Shown here piece by piece: positions 27,054-35,484 of a stretch of 35,936 bases of DNA. The DNA comes from CAYRYU01 sp964428355. Lineage in GTDB: Bacteria; Muiribacteriota; Ozemobacteria; Ozemobacterales; Ozemobacteraceae. The first letter of the stretch is position 1. Each line of letters starts with the position of its first letter. A program made the position numbers and the translations under genes. The DNA lies in assembly GCA_964428355.1 (NCBI GenBank), contig CAYRYU010000074.1:1-35936 (forward strand), read 5' to 3'. The notes under the pieces are model-generated. The model had not been told where the DNA came from and did no database searches. It was given only the letters and a program-made list of their open reading frames with translations.

Positions 27054-30000
27054 GTATTGGAAAGATCGTGGCCCCGCCGTCTTCCACAATCTGCAGTGAA
27101 TGCGGGGAGCCCATGCGAAAAGGCCCGGAAGCATGGCTCTGCGCTAACTGCCTCCATTTCATCCACTTTCGGGAAATCAAGCCCGATCTGGATCTTCTTG
27201 GCATTGTCCCGAAAGACCTTCCCTTCATCATCGCCATTCCCCTTGAGGATTTCCTCAGATCAGGTGAAAAACCGGTTCTGAGGCTCTGGTACGCTTGCGA
27301 AATCGTTGAAATGCTGCTTCGGTTTGTCGTTACCATAGGTGTTTTCGAACTCAGGGAACTGAACAGGCTTTCGCCAGAAGTACAAGCTGAGTTCCACCAT
27401 CACATCCAGGTTCCGATGATGGGAACCTGGGCTCGCCTGGCTAGAGCTGTCGCCATTCCTTTGTCGGGAATTCCGGAACCGGAGCGGCTGGTTCCCGAGA
27501 TTCCCGATTTCGTGACTCGTCTTCACGCGCTGCTCGACGGGGACATCGAGCCAAAGCGTTGGGACACCTCTTTCCTCCAGCTTCGGAACCATCTTGCCCA
27601 CGGTGGCGGCGGAATCGGGTTGCCAGCTGCGGAGAAGGTGCTGGACGACCTGGTTCTTCCCGGCTTGGCCCGTCTTTTCGCGAACGGGAAATGGCTCAAG
27701 GAACTTCGGCTGGTTCTGAAAAGTGGCTCGGGAGTTTTCGAAATGCTGCATGGCACCTCCGTCAAACCGTCATTACTCGAAGGGACTGCAGTCCCGACTT
27801 CAGAACTCGAAAAGGCATTCCGCGATCGGGCCACCACTCTTGTTCTCGTCCGGGACGGAAGGGCCATTCCCCTGAGTCCGCTGATGACCTATGAAGGGAA
27901 ACCGTCAGGCAGATCCGGGAAGGTCTATTCCCGCCAGGAAGGCAATCAGATCGACTTCAGCGATCTATGGGGAACTTCATTCGGGCTTTACCACGGCAGT
28001 GAAGCCACCCTCGATGAATTCAGGAAACTCTTCGGCCTCGACCAACAGGCCCCTTCAAGGTTCCAGGTCCAGGGATTCGATACGGACCTTCTCCGGGATG
28101 CTTACGGTTTCGTCGGGCGGGAATCCGAGTTGCAAAGCGCCCGTGAGGAAGTACAAAGAGCTCTCGAAAACTGTTCCGGGAAAGATTCGACGCGAGTCCT
28201 ATGCCTTTCGGGTCCGGCTGGAATCGGGAAGTCCTTTCTCCTTGCCCGGTTGGCATATTCCTTCGGGGAGTTCGAAAACAGCAGACGGCCTGAATTCCTT
28301 GTCCTCTCCTTCCGGTTCCGGGCAGGCGATCATCGTTGTTCCTCCAGGGATTTCCTCCTGTTCTTCCTTGAAAGGGTTGTCGACTGGCATGATCCGGGTG
28401 ATCCCGAACTGAAGAAGATTCCGAAAGACCCCAAGGATCACCGGGCGCGCATGGGAAAGGTCCTGAAAACCCTTGGCCCCAAAAAGATCCTTCTCTTCCT
28501 GGACGGTCTCGATGAAATCCTGAAGGCGGAGCCCGGGTTCCTGGACTGCGTTCTCCTTCCTCTTGCCATGCCTGGTGTCGTCTGGTTCTGCTCGGGCCGG
28601 CCGGAAAGAGCTGTTTCCGAAGGCTTTTCACGTCCTGGTTGCGCCAGTGTTTCGTTGGAATGCGCCACCCGAGGCCCCTCCGAAAAGACGGCCGATGCGG
28701 CCTCCGGTCTTTCCGGATTGGAAAAGCAGGATATCCACAAGATTCTGGAGAAAGTCTCCGGCGGGTTGATGACGGTGCTGTTGAAGTCCGAAAGAAACCC
28801 CGAAGATGGAAACGCCCTGTATGAAAATTTTCTCGACCGGGTGTGGGAAGCATCAGGCAAAGGGAACCCACTCTACATCAGGTTCCTGGTGAAGGACATC
28901 GAGGAAGGCCGGATAACCTCCGTCAACCAGGTCGACGACCTCCCCCTTTCCCTCGAGGACTACCTGGAGAACCTCTGCATGCGGGTGATCGGCCTGGGGA
29001 CTTTGTACCAGGTCGTTACCCCTCTGGTATGCCATCTTGCCATAGCCATGGAGCCGATGTCCCCCGAGGCCCTGGCAGCTGTGCTGGTTAAAAGGAACCT
29101 CATCCCACAGGATGGGGACCCGGTCGGCTGGGTCCGCAAAGGCCTCAACGCAGTTTTCTCCATCGTGAGGACTGCCAGGACCTCTTCCAATGAGGAAGGT
29201 TTCACTCTCTACCACAATGCCCTCCGCGATCACATCCTTCAGAGCGAAACCACAGGAAACGCCGTCCAAACTGCAAAAAGGGCGATCTGCGACCTTGTCA
29301 TGGACGAAGAGGCCTGGACGTCAAGGGTAGGTCACTACCTCCTTCGCTGGGGTCCCAGCCATCTTTTCAATGCCAATCGGTGGAAAGAGGGAGAGCGGTT
29401 GCTGACGGATCTCCGGTTCGTCGATGCCAAAGTCCGCGGAGGAATGGCATTCGAGCTGGTGGAGGATTATGATCGCATCAACGCAGGAATCCTCTGTCCG
29501 GGACCGCCTGTCTGTACGCCCTGGCGGAATGCCGGCAAGCGCGGAGTGTACTGCGTCTTCTGTACAAGCTGGTTTGGAATCCCAGACAAGGGGGAAGACG
29601 ATCGCTTCGTCCTGTGCCCGAGTTGTGAAAACCGGATCGCCTTGAACTCCTTTTCCATAGATGCGGAATGGACATCTCAGCCACCCGATGTCTCGAAAAT
29701 CGAAAGATTGCGGGAAGAATCGCGAGAGAGAATCAGGAGGGATGTTTCCAGAGATCTTGATGAATTCGCGGACTTTGTCCGTTCTCAAGCTCATGTCCTT
29801 GCAAGAAATCCTGCCTTGACCTATCAGCAGGCCAGAAACGAGCCTGACAAGCTTGCCCCCTGCCGAAAGGCCATGGCTTCGATTGGCTCACGTCGGTACC
29901 TTCGCTGGGTAAACAAGCCCCAGGTGGAGTCCCCATGCCTGATGACCCTTGCAGGACACGCCTCGCTGGTCCTTGCATGCACTTTCTCTCCCGATGGCGA

Positions 30001-33000
30001 GAAGATCGTTTCGGGGTCAGCCGACAATACCGTCAGGGTCTGGGATGCCAGAACCGGACGCCAGCTCCACCAGTTCGAGGGCCATTCATCATTCGTCCTG
30101 GCCTGTGCCTTCTCTCCGGATGGTCGGCTGGTAGCGTCTGGATCAAGGGATGCAACCATCAGGATCTGGGACATCGAGACTGGACAGCAGCTGCACTTGC
30201 TCGAAGGGCACAAGAATGACGTCACCTGCTGTGCCTTTTCACCTGACGGGCAGTTGCTAGTCACTGGAGCCGGAGAAATTCCTGGCTCCGACAAGGGAGT
30301 CCAGCTGGATGATGTGGCCAAACTTCAGGGCTCCGAGATCGGATCGGGAGGCGAGCGATTCCCGGGCGAAATCAAATGGCGGCTGAATAATCAGCCAAAC
30401 GGGTGCCAGGATTCGACCCTCCTGGTTTGGGAGGTAAAGTCCGGCCGCCTTATCCGGTCCATCGAGGGACATGCTGCATCCATTTTTTCCTGTGCCTTCT
30501 CCCCCGATGGCCGGATCGTCCTTTCCGGCTCCAGGGACAACACTCTGCGAACCTGGGACGAAAAAACAGGGAAGGAGATTCATCGGTTTCAGGGCCACAC
30601 CAGGACAGTCTGCGCTTGTGGCTTTTCTCCCGACGGTCGCCGAATCGTTTCGGGGTCCAAGGACAAGACCCTTCGGATCTGGGAGGCTGAAACGGGTCGC
30701 GAGCTTCGCCGCTTCGACGAGAAGCATCGGTGGTACGTTTCTTCCTGCGCTTTCTCTCCCGACGGAAAGGTGGTCGCTTTGGGCTCCTGGCGCAATCTCT
30801 ACCTCCTGGATCCCGAAACCGGCCGGGATCTCCCCGGAATCAAGAATCACCCAAAACTCGTCTTTTCATGCGCCTTTTCGCCCGACGGAAAAAGGATCGC
30901 GTCGGGTTCGGAGGATGGAGCGATCAGGATCTGGGATGTGGTTACTGATCAAGGTGTTCCCTCCCTCGAGGGGCCCGGACTTTGGGTCTACAGCAGTGCC
31001 TTCTCCCCAGACGGAAAGCTGATCTCCTTTTCCGGAACCAATGACCTGATCCGGATCTGGGATCGAAAGAAACCACGGGAACTGCTCAAATTCGAAAAGG
31101 GGGTTGAGACTCCTCCGTCTGTTAGCGTGTTTTCCCCCGATTCACGGAAGATCGTCATGGTGACATCAACTGGTTTGGGAATCTGGGATTGTAGATCGGG
31201 CAGGTTGCTTCGACGGTTGGAGGGTAACTTCGAGGGGGGTGCATCCTGTGACTTTTCTCCCGATGGGAAAACGATAGTGGGGGGAGCATTGGATTCCACC
31301 CTCCGGATCTGGGAGGCTGAAACGGGTCGCGAACTCCGTCGGATGGAAGGAAACAAAGGTTTTGCGCTCTTCTGCTCTTTTTCACCCGACGGAAAGAGGA
31401 TCGTTTCGGGATCCTCCGATGCGACCCTCAGGGTCTGGGATTCGGCAACGGGCCAACTGCTCCATCAGCTGGAGGGGCATGAAGGCGCGGTTCGCTACTG
31501 TTCTTTCTCTCCCGATGGCAGGAAGATCGTATCGGGATCCTCCGATTCGACCATCCGGTCCTGGGACGCGGTTTCGGGAAGAGCGCTGCGGACCATGGAT
31601 GGTCACTCTGGAAACGTGATTTTCTGCCGTTTCTCCCCGGATGGAAGATCGATAGTGTCCAGTTCAAACGACCGATCCCTGAAGATCTGGAATGAGGAAA
31701 CCGGCGAAATCCTGTTTGACTTTCATGCCCCCGAAATCCTGGAAATGGTCGAGGTGGGAAGCGATGGAATGCTCACGGCATGCGCCCACCGGGGTGGCCA
31801 CGTGTATTTCCTGCAGATGGAAAACTTCGGGGGTGGACATCCGATCCTGACTCCCTGGTACTCCGCGAAGGACGCCGCTTATGCCGTCAATTGTTCGTTC
31901 TGCCGGGCATGGTCCCCAATTTCTTTCCCCGCTTCGGAGAAGGCGCCCACCGAAATCCCGACATGTTGCCCGGGTTGCGGAAAACCTTTCTTGATCAACG
32001 ATTTCTTTGTCGAAGGGGAATGGCGGGAAATCGAAAAGGCCTGGAACGAACCTTTCCCCGGGATGAAAGCTTCGGAGGAAGCCCAGCCCGCCCGGGAGGG
32101 AGGTCCCCCTTCCTCATTGGAAACGAGCCCCACCGTCGATACCTTGATCGAGTGGCTCTACTCCAGAGGGGAGTCGGGTTCGGATCTTTTCGAAACCGTG
32201 TTCGGGAATCTGGCTGCGGAAAAGACCGGGAGCCTCGAGGCTTTGGCCCAGACCTGCGACAAATTCGGTTATACGAAGGAATCGCAGCGGCTGAGGGACC
32301 ATCTCGCCGACAGATACGAACAATCGGGCAATCGGGAATGGTCCGCGATCAATATGGATGACAGAGCCTTGGCAGCCAGGAGAGCGGGAAGATTCGAGGA
32401 AGCTCTCTCCCTCCACCAGGAGGCCGAAAAAATCTGGCGAACCCTTTCCAAGCCCAGGGACCTCGGGGTTTGTCTGCTTGATCAGGGCCTGGTCCACAAG
32501 GAATGCTCCAGGTTCAAAAGAGCATTGCATCTGTTTTTCGAGGCATATCACCTGGCCCGGAAAATCCCCGACGAGGTTGGCTGCGGAAAGGCGCTCGGGA
32601 ACTTCGCGACAGTGATGGAGGCTGAAGGGCATCTGGATATTGCGTTGAAACTGAGAAGGGAGGAGCTCCGCCTGTTCAGGAAGACTGGCGATATGAAGGG
32701 GTTGGTCATCAGTCTGCTCAATCAGGCCATCATTTTCGGGGTGCGCAAGGAGTTTCCGCAGGCCATCGAATTATGGAAACAAGCCCATTTCGTCATCACC
32801 AAACATGAGTTGGACGAGATGCTGCCTCATTTCAGCCGGGTTCGTGACCATCTGCAGCCATGGGCCGGGCAGGGAGATATCCTCAACGTCCCTTCGGATC
32901 CATTCGCTTCCGTAACTCCATCGGACCAGGATTCTCAGGATGAAAAGGAGATCTTCGCAGTTCTCGAGGCGGGTCTGGCGTTTTTCCCGAATGAGGAGAT

Positions 33001-33538
33001 CGTTCCCCTGCGGGCCTCCAAAGAAAAGCCCCCGAAAGGAAGCTCAAGATTTCTTTCACCCGAAAAACGCCTTTCCTCTGCCTTGGAACTCATTCAGGCC
33101 AACGAGCCAGAGAAGGCACTCCAGAACCTGTTGTCCATTTCCAGCCCGGGAAGCGAATGTCGGAATGCCGTCGGAGTCTGTTATCTCCGGCTGGGGAGAA
33201 TCGAAGAGGCCAGGGACCTGTTCCTTGACCTTGCGAGGGGGGACTCCCTTGGATGGCGGAAGGGTGCCGAACTCGTCTGGAAGCGAAATTTGATGACTGC
33301 CTTCCTTTGCCTGGGAAACGTGGAAGCTTTCGAAACGGCCTTTAGGCAACTGAGCCAGGATGAACTCCGGGATTCCGGGATCTGCCGTTTGAGAACCACC
33401 CTGGAGGAATGGAAGAAATCCCGGAAGCGTCGGACTGAAAGCCTCCCGTGGTTCAAACGGGCGATTCTCTTCCTTGGCCTGTCCTCGATGCCGGTCGAGC
33501 CGGTGAAATTGGACTTTCCGCCTGGTGACCTGGAATGA
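27050..33538 (+). CDS. Zinc-ribbon / HEPN / STAND NTPase / 14x WD40 / TPR giant protein (large NTPase 3)
   Basis: A 2162-residue protein whose ATG overlaps the stop of NTPase 2 (ATGA). Order: zinc ribbon 1 (C15, C18, C31, C34); HEPN-like helical domain with R179-N-H-L-A-H184; STAND NTPase with Walker A G388-P-A-G-I-G-K-S395 and Walker B D485-G-L-D-E489; and a helical/winged-helix arm. Then come zinc ribbon 2 (C835, C838, C856, C859), 14 WD40 repeats (about 963-1600; FSPDG and GS.D.T.R.WD signatures), zinc ribbon 3 (C1615, C1618, C1640, C1643), and TPR-like helices to the end. Fourteen repeats could make two seven-bladed propellers. Repeat 3 has a 45-residue insertion. The layout resembles NLR-type sensors: repeats detect, STAND oligomerises, HEPN cuts RNA. 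The ligand is unknown. Confidence 0.85.
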   Translation: MSIGKIVAPPSSTICSECGEPMRKGPEAWLCANCLHFIHFREIKPDLDLLGIVPKDLPFIIAIPLEDFLRSGEKPVLRLWYACEIVEMLLRFVVTIGVFELRELNRLSPEVQAEFHHHIQVPMMGTWARLARAVAIPLSGIPEPERLVPEIPDFVTRLHALLDGDIEPKRWDTSFLQLRNHLAHGGGGIGLPAAEKVLDDLVLPGLARLFANGKWLKELRLVLKSGSGVFEMLHGTSVKPSLLEGTAVPTSELEKAFRDRATTLVLVRDGRAIPLSPLMTYEGKPSGRSGKVYSRQEGNQIDFSDLWGTSFGLYHGSEATLDEFRKLFGLDQQAPSRFQVQGFDTDLLRDAYGFVGRESELQSAREEVQRALENCSGKDSTRVLCLSGPAGIGKSFLLARLAYSFGEFENSRRPEFLVLSFRFRAGDHRCSSRDFLLFFLERVVDWHDPGDPELKKIPKDPKDHRARMGKVLKTLGPKKILLFLDGLDEILKAEPGFLDCVLLPLAMPGVVWFCSGRPERAVSEGFSRPGCASVSLECATRGPSEKTADAASGLSGLEKQDIHKILEKVSGGLMTVLLKSERNPEDGNALYENFLDRVWEASGKGNPLYIRFLVKDIEEGRITSVNQVDDLPLSLEDYLENLCMRVIGLGTLYQVVTPLVCHLAIAMEPMSPEALAAVLVKRNLIPQDGDPVGWVRKGLNAVFSIVRTARTSSNEEGFTLYHNALRDHILQSETTGNAVQTAKRAICDLVMDEEAWTSRVGHYLLRWGPSHLFNANRWKEGERLLTDLRFVDAKVRGGMAFELVEDYDRINAGILCPGPPVCTPWRNAGKRGVYCVFCTSWFGIPDKGEDDRFVLCPSCENRIALNSFSIDAEWTSQPPDVSKIERLREESRERIRRDVSRDLDEFADFVRSQAHVLARNPALTYQQARNEPDKLAPCRKAMASIGSRRYLRWVNKPQVESPCLMTLAGHASLVLACTFSPDGEKIVSGSADNTVRVWDARTGRQLHQFEGHSSFVLACAFSPDGRLVASGSRDATIRIWDIETGQQLHLLEGHKNDVTCCAFSPDGQLLVTGAGEIPGSDKGVQLDDVAKLQGSEIGSGGERFPGEIKWRLNNQPNGCQDSTLLVWEVKSGRLIRSIEGHAASIFSCAFSPDGRIVLSGSRDNTLRTWDEKTGKEIHRFQGHTRTVCACGFSPDGRRIVSGSKDKTLRIWEAETGRELRRFDEKHRWYVSSCAFSPDGKVVALGSWRNLYLLDPETGRDLPGIKNHPKLVFSCAFSPDGKRIASGSEDGAIRIWDVVTDQGVPSLEGPGLWVYSSAFSPDGKLISFSGTNDLIRIWDRKKPRELLKFEKGVETPPSVSVFSPDSRKIVMVTSTGLGIWDCRSGRLLRRLEGNFEGGASCDFSPDGKTIVGGALDSTLRIWEAETGRELRRMEGNKGFALFCSFSPDGKRIVSGSSDATLRVWDSATGQLLHQLEGHEGAVRYCSFSPDGRKIVSGSSDSTIRSWDAVSGRALRTMDGHSGNVIFCRFSPDGRSIVSSSNDRSLKIWNEETGEILFDFHAPEILEMVEVGSDGMLTACAHRGGHVYFLQMENFGGGHPILTPWYSAKDAAYAVNCSFCRAWSPISFPASEKAPTEIPTCCPGCGKPFLINDFFVEGEWREIEKAWNEPFPGMKASEEAQPAREGGPPSSLETSPTVDTLIEWLYSRGESGSDLFETVFGNLAAEKTGSLEALAQTCDKFGYTKESQRLRDHLADRYEQSGNREWSAINMDDRALAARRAGRFEEALSLHQEAEKIWRTLSKPRDLGVCLLDQGLVHKECSRFKRALHLFFEAYHLARKIPDEVGCGKALGNFATVMEAEGHLDIALKLRREELRLFRKTGDMKGLVISLLNQAIIFGVRKEFPQAIELWKQAHFVITKHELDEMLPHFSRVRDHLQPWAGQGDILNVPSDPFASVTPSDQDSQDEKEIFAVLEAGLAFFPNEEIVPLRASKEKPPKGSSRFLSPEKRLSSALELIQANEPEKALQNLLSISSPGSECRNAVGVCYLRLGRIEEARDLFLDLARGDSLGWRKGAELVWKRNLMTAFLCLGNVEAFETAFRQLSQDELRDSGICRLRTTLEEWKKSRKRRTESLPWFKRAILFLGLSSMPVEPVKLDFPPGDLE
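30275..30409 (+). other. 45-codon insertion inside WD40 repeat 3
   Basis: Between LVTGAG and DSTLLVWE, where all other repeats have only about four residues, there are 45 extra codons of mixed polar sequence (for example DKGVQLDDVAKLQG and GEIKWRLNNQPNGC). The frame is kept. It would project as a loop from the first propeller and could be a binding element. Confidence 0.7.
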
Positions 33539-34323
33539 ATGCGGAAAGGCGGTGGAACATGCTGGCTTCTACTTTCGTCGGTCCCCGGACGGAATCCTGC
33601 TTTTCACAGAGCCTTCAAGTCCGGAAGATCAATTGCACGAGCTGGAGTTGTAAAGATTGGATCGGATCACTTTTGTTCCTTGCACTGCTTTCGTGGAATG
33701 TCTCTTTGGGACTGACCCTGGAGGAGATGTGCCAGGGTGATCCGAAACTGGAGCTCGTTCGAAGGAGCATTCCAGGAGGCTGGAAGATGGTATTGCAGGG
33801 AGACTGCCTCATCTGCCTGCGCGAAAAAGAGGTTTTTACTTTGATGGCACCCCGGACAAATGCCCCGTTCACCTCCGAGACTCCGGAAGAGGAAAAAAAC
33901 CGTTTCGAAACCCTTGGGAGGAAGAATGTCTTGAAGGTAGTTCTTCGCGCAGAGCCAAAATGGAGTGAAAAGAAACTCCGTGAAACCAGAGAAAGAAACG
34001 ATGCGGTTTTCAAGGAGATGGCAGGGTTGATCCGGAAGTTCCACCTGGAAAAGCTCTTCGATAGTCCCGCCGCCCGGAAGGGGCTGGAGAACGCCTGTTC
34101 CGATGATCCTCAGGAAAAGAAGAGCCTGGAAGCGTATCGTGAAAAGAGAACCGAGCTGGAAAAGAGAATCGAAAAACTCCCTGACCTCGATTCGGAAAAA
34201 TACTCACTTTTCATGGACCCAGGTGAATACGACGACGATTTCCACGAGACCTATCCTCGCGAGGCCCTCGAGGAGTGGTGGAGGGTGAAGTCCCTCTTCG
34301 AGAAAACCATGGAGACTCGCTGA
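33535..34323 (+). CDS. Membrane-anchored or exported coiled-coil protein, last gene of the HEPN-NTPase operon
   Basis: A 262-residue protein whose ATG overlaps the stop of NTPase 3 (ATGA). A hydrophobic segment at about 43-58 (WIGSLLFLALLSWNVSLG) acts as signal anchor or late signal peptide; the 40 residues before it hold three Cys and are unusually long for a signal peptide, so a start at the ATG at 33559 is also possible. The rest is charged and helical, with Lys/Glu-rich stretches (EKKLRETRERNDAVFKEM; EKRTELEKRIEKL) that suggest coiled coil. No family recognised. Coupling to NTPase 3 suggests it belongs to the same system, perhaps as a membrane component. Confidence 0.65.
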   Translation: MNAERRWNMLASTFVGPRTESCFSQSLQVRKINCTSWSCKDWIGSLLFLALLSWNVSLGLTLEEMCQGDPKLELVRRSIPGGWKMVLQGDCLICLREKEVFTLMAPRTNAPFTSETPEEEKNRFETLGRKNVLKVVLRAEPKWSEKKLRETRERNDAVFKEMAGLIRKFHLEKLFDSPAARKGLENACSDDPQEKKSLEAYREKRTELEKRIEKLPDLDSEKYSLFMDPGEYDDDFHETYPREALEEWWRVKSLFEKTMETR

Positions 34324-34483
34324 GACCCGGAAATTTTCCAGGCATGATAGAATCTCAATGTTCCAATGGTACCGTCATGGATTTCCATCATGTATCCGGG
34401 ATAGTCTCAGGATCCCCCAGAGTCGAAAAACTGGAAATTCAGGATGGAGGCAGTTCAGAAGGGGGACTTCCCGGAGGAATAAA

Positions 34484-34879
34484 ATGGGTTTCATCAGCAG
34501 CATTCTTCAATTCCTGATTTCGAACTTCTTTTTCAAGGCCTTTTGCTATTACCTCCTTTTCGCCACGAATTTCCAACCGCTCATCTGCTTTGATTCCAAG
34601 CCCCAGTCGGAGATGATCGCCTCGATGAAGAACGGCGAAAAGATCCTCAACTGTATCGGAATGGAGTTCAACAGGATTCCCGCGGGGACTTTCATCATGG
34701 GAAGCAACGACTATTCCTACCCGGAGGAATGTCCTGAGCACAAAGTCACGATCTCCAGACCTTTCTTCATGGGAATTTTCAAAGTGAGTTGGCGGGAATA
34801 TCCTAAGAAACCCCATGATCGCTTCGGCGGAGGCATCGTACAATTCGGGTTTCGAGTCGTTCTCGAAATCGCCGATTAG
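34484..34879 (+). pseudogene. Truncated formylglycine-generating-enzyme (SUMF1)-like gene
   Basis: 131 codons from ATG 34484, with GGAGG 6 nt upstream. A hydrophobic N-terminus (FLISNFFFKAFCYYLLFA) is followed by the typical start of the FGE/SUMF1 fold: GMEFNRIPAGTFIMGSNDY, PEHKVTISRPFFMGIFKVSWREY. Intact family domains continue for about 200 more residues, with paired Cys or a C-terminal core. Here homology ends near position 34800 and the remaining 25 codons look like read-through into unrelated sequence. So the catalytic half is missing. It is probably a remnant of a gene for an exported protein of this fold, cut by a rearrangement. Confidence 0.65.
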
Positions 34880-34935
34880 TGAGCCATCCCCGGACAACTC
34901 CAGGAAATCTGATGGGAATTCCGCGGACAGAACCT

Positions 34936-35127
34936 TCAATATCTTCCGTTCATCTGGATCAGGCACCACCGGGCTGCGCCCACAACCTTCCCGTAGATCG
35001 AAAGAACGCTTCCGCCCATGGCGGTCAGAGCGGATATGGCGAGCACTGCGATGAGGCCCAGGAGAAGGGCATATTCCACAAGGCCCTGGCCGTTTTCTTC
35101 ACACATCAACCGCTTCAGAATTTCCAT
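34936..35127 (-). CDS. Flp-type (type IVb) pilin
   Basis: A 63-residue protein. ATG 35127 is chosen because GGGGGAGGAG lies directly upstream. The leader MEILKRLMCEENG ends in Gly, followed by QGLVEYALLLGLIAVLA, giving the Flp prepilin site G|xxxxEY with Glu at +5 and a hydrophobic helix. The length is typical of Flp pilins. The protein should be cleaved by a TadV/PilD-type peptidase and assembled by a Tad machine, none of which is in this window. A sigma-54 promoter lies just upstream. The last residues (ARWCLIQMNGRY) look atypical and may result from a frameshift; see findings. Confidence 0.85.
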   Translation of the reverse strand: MEILKRLMCEENGQGLVEYALLLGLIAVLAISALTAMGGSVLSIYGKVVGAARWCLIQMNGRY

Positions 35128-35484
35128 AAACTCCTCCCCCAAAAATTTATTGAAGCAACTTCGGTACCAGGATGGAGGAGAGGATTTCATGTTGAAACCC
35201 CGCTTCAGTGGGAAATTTTCCTGTTCCTGGGACTACTTTGAGGTAAATATGACTCAATGATGGGGCTCGAAGATAACCTGTTTCGGGTGATTCCCCGCTC
35301 CTGCCGGAAAATGCCGGTCGGTGAGGTGCTTAATGAATCCTGCAAAGCTAAATCATTCTCCGGTAACCACGAGTTTCAACGGGGGTGGTTCCCTTGCGAG
35401 CTTGTGGGAATGAACCTAGTGACCGGAACGACAGATCGGAAAAACTGCTTTGATGTTCTTTCCGAACCATTTGGAGGCTGATCC
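35128..35484. other. Divergent spacer between pilin and membrane-protein genes
   Basis: 357 nt. It contains the sigma-54-type promoter for the pilin at 35154-35169 (minus) and the ribosome site GGAGG at 35473-35477 (plus). A 74-codon plus frame at 35257 has no ribosome site and is not called. Confidence 0.5.
35154..35169 (-). promoter_or_regulatory. Sigma-54 (-24/-12) promoter of the pilin gene
   Basis: The minus strand reads TGGTACCGAAGTTGCT, matching TGGCACG-N4-TTGCW with the invariant GG and GC at the correct 10-nt separation and only two mismatches. Transcription would start near 35143, leaving a leader of about 16 nt that contains the ribosome site. Pilin genes are often sigma-54 dependent, which supports the call. 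Confidence 0.65.

Noticed and set aside
29930..31830. Regular repeats of about 126 bp that could suggest a tandem DNA repeat or CRISPR-like array
   Set aside because: They are codon-level WD40 repeats with divergent DNA and no identical repeat/spacer pattern.
35280..35400. Possible riboswitch: GCAAAGC and GGTAACC segments recall parts of the c-di-GMP-I (GEMM) motif
   Set aside because: The conserved P1b arm and tetraloop/receptor order are not present, so the resemblance is fragmentary.
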